A DNA stretch of 64,000 nucleotides from Macrocybe gigantea (Eukaryota; Basidiomycota; Agaricomycetes; Agaricales; Callistosporiaceae): positions 124,001 to 188,000 of the forward strand of contig SJRY01000263.1 of the NCBI GenBank assembly GCA_011319805.1, given 5' to 3'. Position numbers and translations under genes: made by a program. The notes under the pieces are model-generated. The model saw nothing but the letters and a program-made list of their open reading frames with translations. It searched no databases and was not told the origin of the DNA. Below, in pieces: positions 1 through 11,250 of this stretch (its first letter is position 1; every line of letters starts with the position of its first letter).

Positions 1-1497
1 GTGGGCGCGTGTATCCTCGTCTCGACCCACATTTCCAGACCCGTGGGGCCTTCCAGCCCAAGGGTCACAAGGGACGCCAAACAATCCTCCTATCAGACGA
101 CCCAAGCGCTACTCCAACCGTCTTAGTATGCACCCCTCGAGGGGTCTCGCACTACGACCGCATAGAAGCCCTTGTAGTTTTTTTTTTTTGAAGAATGCCG
201 GAGCGTTTACGCAAGCGGGCTGACGGAGCAGCCTGGCCCGCTGTACTTGATGGCGATGTAATCTGTCGTTCATCCCCAATTCCCTCTACTATGCCTCTTT
301 TCTTAAATCTCCTTCTTTTCATGTATTGCCTACATTGATTGACCATTTCTTTCTTGTCCCCCTGCCCTCCCTCGAAACTGTGCCGCTCACGTTAAACTAC
401 CTGGCAATTTGCCCCCAGAACGTAGGTTTAGAATTTACCGGACAAAAATGTAAGGCAGCCACCAGCTAATATCCACAGCCATCTCCATCATTCCTCTCAT
501 CTTCTCAGGCCAAACCAGCCCCGGAGCCAGCCACTCACACTATCCGTATATGCACCAGCTAGTCGAACCTACAAGCCAACCGACATTCCACCGCCTTCTC
601 AACAACGTCACCAGGAACTTAATTGAGCAAAAAAGGCAAAACACTGAACACGTCATTATCATGGGCTTCTCGACGCATATGCGCGGACTCTGTATAGACT
701 ATTGGAGCCTCTCTGTCAGCGAGTCGCAACGTGCAGTCCTACGATCCAAGAATTCTATCTGTCATGTCCATGTCATCGTTCACACGAACTCAAGGCCCAG
801 CCCTCGACCAATCACATGCCGTCAACGTATCGTTCAGAATAGATCCTCAAACAAGAATCACAAACATCCAACAGAATACACGAGGTTAAAGAAGGTAGGG
901 GCAATAAGTGATAGAATCTGATAGTAAACAGAAAAAAAAATGCCGGAATGGATCATAGCGTGCCCAGTGTATAGTGAGAAAAAAGAGACAGAAGCATACG
1001 GCTGTGACGAGGAAGAAGAGCAACCCGTGACATGAAATCAACGTGGCAGCTAGGTGGCGATAATGACATACGTTAGGAGGCAAATGGGAAGTGGGCAACA
1101 GGCTTGGGTGTGATGGATGCGAATACGACGACCATATAAATCTGCGCTGAAGATGGATCGGAGGACGGGGTATGTAAAGGATACAGGCCGGACTGTCGCA
1201 AGATGAAACCAGGTTGCGAAGGTCGGGGCCAGTAAGGGGCTAAAAACAACACAAGGTAACCAGAGTCCAGGGATCAAAAGCACCGATTACCAACTGCTGT
1301 CTCGAGGGAATGATCGATGGAGATTGATGGCACGCGGTATCCAATGTATTCAGGACCAGAACGCAGAAAGGAGGTGACGTGTGTGGTGAGACGAGAAGAG
1401 GAAGGGACAGACATTGAGATTAAGATGAATACAAAATACACCCAACCACAAACGGAGGAAATGAAAAGAAAAAGAGAGAAGCCTCAGAAAAAAAAAT
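1..1497. other. Stretch without a supportable gene
   Basis: I see no convincing gene here. Positions 1-190 have a somewhat coding-like composition and could be the tail of a gene running in from the left; a T run follows at about 178-190. The largest open frame inside, about 550-921 on the plus strand, has no recognisable motif and no splice partners. The end of the stretch (about 1440-1500) is A-rich and probably holds the 3' UTR of the minus-strand membrane protein that follows. Confidence 0.4.
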
Positions 1498-2632
1498 TTA
1501 GACTTTTATCGAGGTCTCGTTGTAACAGGGCAGCAGTCCCTCGTCAGGACTAATAGGCAGACGTATTGTGCCAGTCCTTACCGCTGACGACGAGCGCGAG
1601 TGGCGGTGATGGTGGCCATGACTGTGGCTGTGGCGATGTCTGTGGGGTCGAATGTCTTGATCTTGCCGCGTTTGGTCGCAAGACGTGGAACACACGGACT
1701 CAGAAGACGACCTGGAATGTCTCGACGGCTCGGGTCTAGAGCTACTAGGTGTCACCCACGCCTCTGCGGCGGTCTCGCGGACGCTCTTGGGAAGCGAATC
1801 GAGGGGAATAGGCGCATAGACAAGTTGGACGTCACTGTCCGCGTCCGCCGAAGACGAGCGCGGAAGAAGGTATATCCGTTGAAGTGTGGAATCGGAGTGT
1901 CGGGAACGAGAGTGGGTGTGGTTAGGGACCGTGTGTTGGTTTCTAACCAGCTGGGAGTAAAAGTTGGAAACGGCCAACAGGAAGTGTAGCTACAAAGGCG
2001 ATAGATGAGGATGTCTGTCAGTGACACGGACAAGGACATAGGCGTACCCTGAGGAAAATGATGACAGCCATGAGTGCAACGAACGCAAGGACGGCCTGCT
2101 CCAGCCATCGCTCGCAGTTTTCCAGATTGAGGCCCATCTCCGGCATGCCGTGCATGAGCTCAGGATGGTGCGTGAGCTCCTCGCAGACATACGCACGCGC
2201 AGAAGTGTGAAAGGCGGCGTATGCGGTGAGGGCGGTGAAGAAGGTGCAGAAGGAGAAATCTGCGATGGAGTAATCTCGATAGAATCGCACGAGACTAGGT
2301 TTGCTCTGTTGAACGACGCAGGACAGATGATTAGATGAGCGTGATCGTGCGCTAGACGAGGGAGGTGGAAAAGGAGGGAGGCGACGCACTTTGACGATGC
2401 CGGCGAGGCCTACCGCGCACACGGTGGCGGCCGAGGCAAAGTACGTAGACAGGAGCGCCCAGATGACCTTGACGCCATCTATCCTCCAAGCATCGCTCGA
2501 GGCCTCCCACTCGCTTTCAGGTTCCCATTTAAGGGACCGCCACGCCGCTAGTACTTGAACGGCGAGGGCGAAATTGGTGATCGTGCCGAATAGGGTGATA
2601 ACGAAGGAGGCAGACCTGTTGTATTCAGGCAT
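1498..2632 (-). CDS. Four-span membrane protein of unknown function
   Basis: Two exons join in frame. The first starts at the ATG at 2632 (MPEYNRSAS) and ends at about 2050; the intron begins GTACGCC and ends GTAG near 1989; the second runs to the stop at 1498. The protein is about 350 residues. Hydrophobic segments lie near residues 8-30 (FVITLFGTITNFALAV), 55-80, about 120-145 and about 175-200 (AVLAFVALMAVIIFL). The intron falls at the end of the last helix, which continues into the second exon (HFLLAVSNFYSQL). The C-terminal half is a soluble tail rich in Ser, Arg and His, with several HRHSHSHGHHH-like runs that could bind metal or be phosphorylated. I do not recognise a family beyond small fungal integral membrane proteins. 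It lies tandem to the Btz gene, with 1.76 kb between them. Confidence 0.7.
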
Positions 2633-4392
2633 GGTCAGACGGGAGGAAGAGGAGGAGGAGGAAGGAGGACGAGTACGGACCTGACTGGATAAAAAGTAGA
2701 CATTGTTGGGCTGAGATCACACAACTCGGCTGAGTCAACCAACGCTGTCATAACCCATTTCCATTTCCGCACTTTGCCGTCCTCGTTCTCTTCCTCCACT
2801 CTCCTCGGCATCTCTGTCTTCTCTCTCACTGTGCTGCTATTATTGTACTAGTGCTCATCGCTGTTACTCTCCGTTAACCTCGTAGTTCTTTAAGCATTCA
2901 ATGTCTTGCCGTCCTCGCGATGACTACAAACCACTGACGATATACACACGAATCCCACGAGGTTACCGACACTTTCCGACCTCTATCTCAACTGTCGTGC
3001 CATCTAGTCAGCTTGATCATCTGATGCACGCTGAAATCGTCAGACTTGTGTCCTCATCATGTTTCATTTCAAGCTCCAAGTCCAGTAATTTGCGCTGCAT
3101 TATAGACCAGTTCCTGTTTTGCATTGAAAAACGCAAGAAAAGGAAAAAAAAGAAAAAAGAAAAAAGAAAAAAGACAAGGCCCAATCTCCAACGTCATGAC
3201 GAAACGTGTGCCAAGCCTTTCCATTCAATTATATTGCATTCCGGAGACCGCACCATGCCGAGATCAGCCGGACCGGGGCGACGGCCATTCGTCATCCTGT
3301 CTCTCCTTCTTGCCTTGTCGCATTTCTTCTGCACCTTTCCTGCCACCTACGATTTCAAGCCAGGAAAATAACAAGTAGAATGCGACACAGATATATGACA
3401 TCCTTTACTACTTTTAGCGAGCGCATTTTCTCTAGACGGGGAGTCATTGTCGGCGCCCTTTCTCGGTTCCTGTCACACCTATCGTCCAGAAATGGTCAGT
3501 CTTACAGGGTGCCTCATAGAACTTAGTCAGGACGATTACGCCTATGAGAACAAACATACTTTTGTGGGCCGCGCATATCTTATCGCGTTGAACCTGTCTA
3601 TTCTGGAACAATGAATGATTAAACAGTGCTGTGTTCCGTGTAGCATCAATGGATGCTGATGCATGCATCAAGGTATTCGCCTTGTGCTGACAATAAGCAT
3701 TCATTTCCACAGCGTCGGAATCAAGACTTGTCACGCAACCAGGGAAGCAAATATAATACGAACTCGGTTACTAGCAACAGACATACGTGTGGTCGAGTAA
3801 AATATTTATATGTATGCAGGTATAAGGTTGGGAGGCGTTGAGACATAAGCAGACAAGCGCGAAAGAGGACAAGAGGAAGGAACGATCCAGCAAAAAGAAC
3901 GGAAAAAGGTAAGAAAGAAAACGGTTCGGCGGAACATACAACCTTCTTGCAGAAGGGAACGAGGTACTGTTTAGGGGTTTTGGATGTGCGTGTTGGGATG
4001 TAGACAGTTCGTGATTGCAAGAAAAGAAAAAAGAGAGGTCACAAAGATCGAATAGAAAGAACTATCAACCGCATTCAAGGCGGAATCAACGAGAAAAAGG
4101 GAAGCGGGAAAACCAATGGGGTTCATGGGAGAGCAAGACGATATCATGAGACAGCACAAAAGAAACAAAAAAAAAAATTGATACGCGAACGGGGGGCGCA
4201 AGAGCTAGAAAAGAGGCAAAGAAACAAGACTGTTGAATTGGATGTTGCGCGTAATCATGAGTATATAAAGAAAGAACACTGTACCGCAAATGAAAACCGG
4301 GGGAGTAGAGTAAAAAGTCGAAGGAAGTTCTTGGCTTTGCAGTGCAAAAATGAGATTGAAAACAGGCCACGAAGAGAGCCGATGAGTATGTT
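2633..4392. other. 1.76 kb intergenic stretch
   Basis: This holds the promoter of the minus-strand membrane protein and the 3' UTR of the minus-strand Btz gene. It contains a purine-rich A/G block at about 3125-3175 and A runs near 4150-4180. The open frames inside are short, lack motifs and do not splice into anything sensible. Confidence 0.5.
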
Positions 4393-6974
4393 TTAATAGT
4401 AGACAGTGCCATGAGGTGCATGAGGGTCCATCGAATACATGTCATATTGTCCTGCCTGCGACATCTCCAGATATGGGGCATAACCGTATGCGTCGGGGTA
4501 GTAATAGTGTTGAGGGTAGTGGGCGTACACCGCCATCCCTTGCTCCGAGAGCCGATGATGGTGTTGCGCGTGCTGGTGCTGGTGGGCATGCGTCCCGACG
4601 TGGACGTCCTCCATGGCGTGGCCCGCCACAGAGCCATACGGCGGGAGGCCACCCGGGTCGCCTGAGCCATTGAACGATGGGAAGTATCCGTCCGAAGTCG
4701 ATGCCGGCGATTGCGCGGTCGCGGCGACGGAGCGCTGCGCTACATGGGTCTGATGGGAGGACAACGGCTGCGGCTGCGGCGACTTGGCATGCATGTGGGG
4801 CGAACTGATCTCCGTGCCGTCGGGCGCACGGATTTTGATGCGGGAGGATTGGCGCGGGAGCGAGAAGAGTGGCGTGCCAGTCGTCGGGTCGAAGAAACCG
4901 TTCATCATGGGCGGCGTGTGCGGAAGGATGTCGGGGGAGACTGAAGCAGCTGAGGGGTGGTGCATGTGTCCCGGCACGAACGACACGCTCGGCGTCGTAA
5001 CGTGCGAGGGCATCATAGGGCGCGGGTTGTACACTGGGGGAGGGGGATGCGGCTGAAGGTATACCGGCCGGCCCGTGGCAAGCTCATACGTCATCCCGTG
5101 TTGATTGATGGCAACACCGGGCGGAAGAGGTACATAACCATACGGCGACCCGTATACGGGCGACGCTTGCGGGGGAGGCGGCGTGAAGACAGTCTGAATT
5201 GCGGGAAGAGGGGGTGGTTGAAGGGGTTCGCGATTGGGGGACTGAGCTTCGGTTTCGGCGGCAGGCTTTTTCAGCACGGCCTCTTCAGTCTTTGCCTGAC
5301 GCGACGGGTCTGGTGCTTCCACCTCGAGCGTCAATTGTTCCAGTTTCGACTGTACAGATACCCGTACAGACGAAGACGACGGCGAAGATCTTGGGGCAGA
5401 AGATGTGGAAGGAACGGAAGTGGCGTCAGGGAGAGGGATCGGTGTGCGCACGACCAACCGAGGTCGGACGGTGAAGATTTCCTCGATCGCCGCCTCTTCG
5501 TTCTTCGCCGTTCGTTCTGTCACAACCTCCTTCTCCTTCTTCTTTGAGCCAGCAAGGGGAAGACGAACAGCATACGACCTTTCGCCAACATCAGAGCCAA
5601 GTACGCTGGTAGTCGTCGAATCATTTGTAAGAGCCTGTGTCGAAACTTGAGCCGGCGCTGGTGATCGGACGACCTGACCGCCATAACCTGGCAGTCTGAC
5701 ACGATACCTAGCACCTAGACCGTGGCGGAATTTGTACGATTCGAAAAACAGGAAACCCTCATGCTGTTTTGTCCACATTTGTTCGGGCTTCATGGAGTAC
5801 CAAATGCGACCGGGATTAGCGAAGGGTAGATTGACTCTCCCTCTACTCGGAGACCCTGAACCACCACGTGCAAAGCCACCACGACTTCCACGGAATGAGG
5901 CAGTCCCCCTGCCGCGAAACCCGTTGACACCACGCGTAGGTGGCGAGGCATGGGTCTGCTGAGCAGCACGACGCTGCTCTTCCTTCCGCTTCATCTCCTC
6001 AAAACCGTCGTGGGTCCATGGGCGTTCGATTGGCAGCAGACTGGTGGCATCAGCGTCTGAGGGCTCACCGGTGTCGATATCTAGCTCCCCGTTGGAAAGG
6101 GAAACGGGAGGACTAGAATAAGCCCCACGGCCTCTGCCTCGTATGAAGAACCCCCGCCCTCGACCACGCCCTTGCCATCGACCCCGCCACCAGCCACTGA
6201 GGCTCCTGAGATCCTTATCGAGCAGCCGATCGTCATGTCCCCAAAAGCCGCCAACGGTAGGAACATATGAAGGGTCGCTCTCCAGCCTCTGTTGATACGC
6301 TTGGCGGGCCGATTGCCCAGACAGCCTTTTGAAACTGGATGAGCTCCGTGATCGACGGGTCAACGAAGCCGGGGGTGTCGCGTCTTGCCCGTCTTCGTCC
6401 CCAGGCGTGGGTGTGGATGACGGCAACTGCTGCGGTGCATCGGTGGCGGTGCTGGAATGTGAATTTCGTGCGTTTTTCTTTCCCTTGCGTGGGGCAGTAG
6501 GTGCGGGCTGACTCTGGGGGACAGAATCGCCTGCGAATTCGGAAAATTCTATGACGGGAAGGTCTGCAGGATTGCCATGATTCTCTTCAGCAACCATCTC
6601 GGACCAGTTTCCATGCGAGCTGAAAAACGGTGTCCTCTCGGCGACATGCATGACCGACCCTTTCTCGTTGCCATCACGATCTGCGGGGCTCTGGCTGGTG
6701 CTGGGTGTGAAGGTACGTGAATGGCCATTGGGAGCTATGTCGTCTGACACGGGCTCGGTGTCTGAGTCAGAGTCAGAGTCAAGCGACGACACCTCATCTG
6801 CGGTATCCGAGTCTGTCCCGACCTCTCTCACTATTTCGTCGTCGCTTTCCGTGACGCCCTTTGCTCTGCCTCGCCTCCTTACGACCTTCGCTTCTTGGTC
6901 TGAGGGCGTGGTTTTAGCATGGCGGGGTCATTGACGGTACGAGCAGACGACGACGATGTAACTGGGGCAGGCAT
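4393..6974 (-). CDS. Btz/CASC3-like exon junction complex protein
   Basis: The long open frame ends at 4393. It carries a Btz (Barentsz/MLN51) signature: DPSYVPTVGGFWGHDD around residue 186 and, after an RG/GRGRG insertion, ERPWTHDGFEEM around residue 270. In this family the segment clamps eIF4AIII and RNA in the exon junction complex. RGG-type repeats follow (FRGRGTASFRGSRGGFARG), then a Pro/Ser-rich middle and a His- and Tyr-rich C-terminus. Neither half of the frame has an early ATG. The best start is the ATG at 6974 (MPAPVTSSSS), joined by a possible 41-nt intron (GTACCG..CTCAG, about 6896-6936) to VVRRRGRAKG. The alternative is one missing base near 6892 with no intron. About 840 residues. 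Family call fairly sure, N-terminus not. Confidence 0.8.
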
Positions 6975-7310
6975 GTTGAAAACTGGCCGAGAAACAGAGC
7001 CTGGAATGAGCGCCGGCGTCGGAAAGACAGAAAGGTGAGGCAAACCTTACTTGATGAGAGGAAGTCTAGTTTGGGCAAAATTGGATGTGAAGGCTGACAA
7101 GACAACCAGGAAAGAGAATGTTGAAAAAAATTGAGGGATATTTGAGCGCTGTGAGGGAAGGAGAGATGGGTGTTGGGAGGGGGTGGGATGAACGTTGAAA
7201 GGCTTTGTGTTGGTTGCGGCTATCGTCGACACGGCTCCGAACTCGAGTCGGTCAAAGGCAATTTCCCGTTTTCAAGCTCCGCTTCAACCGGCACTCAGAT
7301 CATCCTCCTC
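6975..7310. promoter_or_regulatory. Divergent promoter region, Btz gene and epoxide hydrolase
   Basis: This 336-bp stretch separates the minus-strand Btz gene from the plus-strand epoxide hydrolase, so it should contain both promoters and 5' UTRs. I see no clear TATA box on either side. Confidence 0.45.
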
Positions 7311-8703
7311 ATGGACCCTCGAAATCCCTCGAGCTTCAACCATCGCACTGAACGACTCTTCACTGGCCGTGTCTATCACTTTGTAACAGTTTCGCAGCGC
7401 TTCATTGTGCATCCTGTCTGAACGATCCTCAGGTTGACCAAATCCCACCTAATTATGAGCCCACACAGCACCCAACCTTGCTTTGTGTGCATGGTTTCCC
7501 CGACCTCTGGTAGCACTGTGATTGTCCTTTAGCCATCCAAGCAATGATTTACACACTTCAGGTATGGCTGGCGCTATCAGATTGGACCATGGGTTCGCCG
7601 AGGTTACCGTGTAGTTGTTCCTGACATGCTTGGTTATGGTGGGACAGACAAGCCCACCGACCCAGCAGAATACTCTACCAAGAAATTATGTGCTGATCTT
7701 GCTGCCCTGCTCGACTTGCTCGGCATAGACAAAGCAGTTAGTCGTCTCGGGCTCGTGTCGTTATTCGCCATGGATAATACGACCATGTCCTCGAATACCA
7801 GGTCTTGATTGGCCACGACTGGGGTTCTTTCACCGTTGGCCGATTTGCACTGTGGCATCCGCACAGGCTTTCTGCGCTCATAATGTACGTCATTACCGAC
7901 TGCGTGGAGCGCTTATGTGGACATCAGTGGTTCGTTCTAGGCTGAGTGTGGCGTATGTCCCACCAGCTCCTACTTACCTACCCATTGAAGAGATCGCGAG
8001 GATTGCGCCCAACTTGGCCTACCAAGTTTACTTTGCTGATCCATCTTCTACGGAGGATATCGAAGCCAGTGTATGATTGTCATTGCATTGTCACACCACT
8101 CATCGTTGAACGCGGGCTACATAGCTTCCGAAATTTCTTGCCAATGTCTTCAGTCCCCCATCGTCCGTGGATAATTTCACTTCTGCGGGCACGTTGAAGA
8201 ACTATTTATCAGACTCAGCACCCACACCAGATATAGACTCGTTGTTGACTGAGGAGGTGAGAAGCGATTTTGAGGTGCGGAGACGCATTTTCGTTGACAC
8301 CCATGGCAGGAGTTTGCATTTTATTGTAACGAGCTGTCCAAGGGGATGAATGGTCCCCTAAATTATTATAGGACGGGGAAAGTCAGATACGAGGAAGAAC
8401 TGGGTATTTGGTTGATTTTCGTGCACACCTTTCCGCCGACTAACAAGCTCTCCTTTAGCTGCAAGACTACCTTCAAACTTGTCTTCGACCCTACCTGCTC
8501 TTTTAATATGGGGCTCTGTGGATGTCACCGCGACGCCTTCCTCGATTTCCAAGTCGCACAGGTTTATCAACCGACTGCAAGATATCAGCCTTGAGGGCAA
8601 AGGGCACTGGCTAATGGTGCATGCAAAGGACGAAGTGACCAATATCATAGGCGAATGGCTCCGAGGTCTTACATCGCCACCTAACTACGAGGGAAAGCTG
8701 TAG
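7311..8703 (+). CDS. Epoxide hydrolase, alpha/beta fold
   Basis: Spliced exons give a soluble epoxide hydrolase of about 330 residues, converting epoxides to vicinal diols. In order: the ATG at 7311 (MDPRNPSSF); the oxyanion-hole motif HGFPDLW, split by an intron at 7510-7561; GYGGTDKP; the nucleophile elbow GHDWGS, with Asp as nucleophile as in epoxide hydrolases; a cap domain with NYYRTGK supplying a Tyr; a late acidic residue in WGSVDV; and the catalytic His in GKGHW. The stop is at 8701. Introns are small (about 50 nt). The catalytic set looks complete. The 3' end, from about 8634, is inside a direct duplication whose other copy lies at 11251, and a short piece around the nucleophile elbow is copied at 9272-9338. 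No signal peptide is seen. Confidence 0.87.
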
Positions 8704-9268
8704 ATAGCGATTGTATTTGGCACCTTCCTGATTAGGAAGTCAGTTAACAGCATTTTCTCTTCGCAGTGATGTCCAGTCTGGCCAATGAGCTCGATGAAAT
8801 ACCGCCACCTCAGAGGCCCCCTTCGCCTCCTGCACACACAACCTTTGCAGCGAGAGGAATCCATGTACGGACTTAAAACCTTCCCCTAGTCCGACCGCAT
8901 CCAGAACACTCATGTGCTGTCCCACAATTGGCCGATTCAGCCTCCAACCTTTTCGGCATTCAAGCCTCGCGATTACAGGCTGCCCAGCTCACAAGCAATG
9001 ACACATGTAGCGTGGAGCTGCGATGGTAAGAAGCTGGCTGCCGTCGGGGTCGACAAAGTCACTCGTGTCTGGAATCCGGACAAGAGTGTAAAAATCGTTC
9101 CTTATTTTTGTGATCCTGCATGTGCTTACTGTGAATAGATGGAGCCGAGGTCCGCAGCGATGTATTCTGGTGGGCACTCGGACGACGCCGACTACATCTC
9201 ATGGAATCCTGTCCATCCCGAATTGTTCTGCACGTCGAGTCAAATGGATAGAAGGATTGTGTTTTGTG
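8634..9268 (+). repeat. Direct duplication, copy A (epoxide hydrolase 3' end plus THOC3 5' part)
   Basis: Copy A matches 11251-11884 at high identity over about 635 bp. It spans the last codons and 3' flank of the epoxide hydrolase, the intergenic spacer, and the first exons and first intron of THOC3. The two copies differ by scattered substitutions and a few single-base indels, so the duplication is fairly recent but not new. Confidence 0.9.
8769..9268 (+). pseudogene. Truncated THOC3/TEX1 copy
   Basis: This is a 5' fragment of the WD40 THO-complex subunit found complete at 11380-12800. It has the same start (MSSLANELDE), an in-frame junction to the exon with KPRDYRLPSS, and the first WD repeats (AWSCDGKKLAAVGVDK, then HSDDADYISWNP). 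Similarity stops after RRIVF at about 9268. The remaining five or so WD blades are absent, and sequence from the epoxide hydrolase follows. In this part it is actually better preserved than the complete copy, because it keeps a T that the other lacks near 11577. A short protein could still be made, but it could not form a full propeller. Confidence 0.8.
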
Positions 9269-9271
9269 ACA

Positions 9272-9338
9272 CGACAACGTCCCCGAATGCCGAGTGTTGA
9301 TTGGCCACGACTGGAGTTCTTTCACCGTTGGCAGACTT
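9272..9338 (+). repeat. Displaced fragment of the epoxide hydrolase nucleophile exon
   Basis: About 67 bp closely match 7780-7847, including the end of an intron and the codons for IGHDW and SFTVG. It sits exactly where the truncated THOC3 copy stops. The Gly after Trp in the elbow reads Ser here (TGGAGT instead of TGGGGT). It is too short to be functional. Confidence 0.75.
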
Positions 9339-10225
9339 GAAAGCCTTAGGTATGAGTTGGGCCCTTTGGCTGATGAGCACGTTGCCTGCAAAGTCTGCAG
9401 GTGGTGTGACAAAAAGATCATCCGGGATTCCGCCTTGGGCGAATGCTGGAAGCAAGTGAGAAACCAGCCAGCCTCTCATCCCGTTCAGAGGCGTTCAAGA
9501 GGAGGTGGAAATAATTCTTGAAAAAAATGTAAGTGAGCAAAGCCGTTGAATGGTTTGGTTTATAGCATTCTGATGCTCGTCATCCCCAGTCTCAAATAAG
9601 CGAATAAAGTTTATAACGTGACAGTTACGCGTATTATTACTTTGACAGAAGAAAAGGGAACGTCCGCGATAAACCTAGGAAACGATAAAATCAAGAGATT
9701 CTATAAATATCAAGATTATTGAGGTTATTGTATTGTTCTTTGCCGTCGTCGCTGCCCATGCCAGCCATCCATTCCTTCTCCCCACCAGTCGACGTCGTGG
9801 CCAATGCCCCCCACCCCTGCCCTGATGCAACGCTCTCCCGCCCTCTTTCCTACCTCGGCTGTCGAAGACCCGACTTCAGTAACCGACACCGTCGTTCTCC
9901 GCCAGCGGTCTGCCACTGCCCATGTCACGAGCCGGCCCACTTGCCAACGCCGGCATTGTTGCTGGTGCTGGCTGTTCGCCGGCTCGTCCTTACCAAGTCT
10001 GGCCTAGCCGGAACCCGCCTTTCTCTGATACAATGCGGTGCCCGTCGATCATTGATGTGGCGCAGTTCTCTGTCCCAGTTGTTGTAGATGGCCGGAACAA
10101 CAACTCTCGTTAGAGAACCTCGTCGGACCAAGCCATTACTGATAGTCTGCCACGCCTGTCTTGAACACTGACGACGAATTATTAAGCAGAAAATCATACA
10201 TACAGATTCTACGCATATACGAGAT
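9339..10225. other. Stretch without a supportable gene
   Basis: This 890-bp stretch lies between the chimeric fragment and the coiled-coil gene. Open frames on both strands are short, compositionally odd (Pro/Arg/His-rich at 9720-10100) and without motifs. The part near 9360-9500 could be decayed coding sequence from the rearrangement, but I cannot assign it. Confidence 0.4.
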
Positions 10226-10955
10226 TCACATGATACCGAGATACTCAGACAATTGGACCCTGCGCTCTGCTACTGTTGAGTGGGGAGTAAGTGCGACTCC
10301 TAACGCCGCCGCAGTTACTTGACAGTTGGCACCTAGGACACGTTTAGCAGCAAATCCCATCTGTAGATGGGATCAGCTCACCTGACAAATTAGCGAGTTC
10401 ACTCTTAGTTCGAGGCATTCCGTCGACGACAACGACAGATGCTGGATAACGCAGTGGGGCCTGCATGTGCAGACTCGTGTTGTACATTTGAACGGGAATC
10501 AAGTTTAATCTGTATGGGTAGTTCTGTTCAGCAGGAAGAGGGCTTAGATCATGAGTAGTACATACCTGTCTGAAAGGTCATGAAGACGATTGTTGGTGTC
10601 CGTAAGTCCGTTGTTGGTGTCATCAAGACTATTGCTTATGTTATCTAGACGGGCATTCATGTTATCAAGACGGCCATCGAGACGAAGGTTCATGTTATCA
10701 AGACGAGTGTCCACGCCATCGAGACGAAGGTTCATGGTATCCAAGCGGTTGTTGATGCGCTGCTCCAATTGTTGAAGCAGTGCCTGGAGGACAATGAGAT
10801 ACTTGTAAGATGGCATGCTGATCACGCACCTCGATCGCACCGAGAGTGACAGGGACCTCATTCTTGAGGAGTTTGACTTGTTCGGACACACCATCAAGAT
10901 GGTGCGCGAGAACCTCGTAATCGGGCCTTGCTGCAGGAGTTGCCACTGTCGCCAT
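10226..10955 (-). CDS. Heptad-repeat coiled-coil protein of a mushroom-specific family
   Basis: Four exons read cleanly. Exon 1 starts at the ATG at 10955 (MATVATPAARPDYEV). Introns are about 10784-10829, 10524-10565 (only 42 nt) and 10333-10381, and the stop is at 10226. The product is about 190 residues. The middle is a run of heptads based on RLDNMNx (RLDTMNL, RLDGVDT, RLDNMNL, RLDNMNA, RLDNISN, SLDDTNN), with a 4-residue RLDG unit that makes a stutter. After it come the conserved-looking blocks YPYRLNLIPV, LRYPASVVVVDGMP and a short C-terminal helix ending EYLGIM. From memory, similar proteins with the MATVATPA..YEVLAHHLDGV start are multicopy in Agaricomycetes and uncharacterised. A trimeric or tetrameric rod is likely; function unknown. 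It lies between the two copies of the THOC3 duplication. Confidence 0.78.
10600..10760 (-). repeat. In-gene tandem repeat encoding RLDNMN heptads
   Basis: Imperfect 21- and 33-bp units recur on the minus strand (for example ATGAACCTTCGTCTCGATGG and AACATGAATGCCCGTCTAGA). They encode successive heptads of the coiled coil. Unit number probably varies between alleles and paralogues. Confidence 0.7.
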
Positions 10956-11250
10956 GAGAGACTTAGGATAGGAGAAAGGGACGTTTGTTGAAGTTCAGAA
11001 CTATGGTCACATGATTACACAGCTGACGGCTGGTGACGACCAGGAGGAGAAGGAACTCTCGTTATCTACTCATCCGCACGCCATCATCATATCGCGCTCC
11101 AGAGCAGGCACACGTTGCTTCAGCTGGAGCTAGTACATGCCCAGCCATTCTTCGTTAGTCCTTTTTTTTTCCTTATGTTTTCTCTGTTTCCTCGCCGCCA
11201 TCTTTCACCTCAAGAGCCATTCTACCTCCCTTGTGATCAGCAAATCTGGG

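Noticed and set aside
550..921. Open frame of 123 codons on the plus strand
   Set aside because: No recognisable motif, no splice partners, unremarkable composition, and it lies in a gene-poor flank; likely chance.
3120..3180. A-rich block as a retroposed poly(A) tail
   Set aside because: Mixed A/G purine tract, no target-site duplication or retroelement sequence next to it.
4957..5547. Long plus-strand frame rich in Arg/Gly
   Set aside because: Antisense shadow of the Btz-family coding sequence, whose GC-rich codons keep the opposite strand open.
9350..9500. Possible transposase or polyprotein remnant after the chimeric junction
   Set aside because: The short peptides seen on either strand do not match any transposon motif I can name; too weak to call.
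9719..10113. Overlapping frames with Pro/His/Arg-rich products
   Set aside because: No family resemblance, several frames equally open, and no plausible introns; probably noncoding or decayed.
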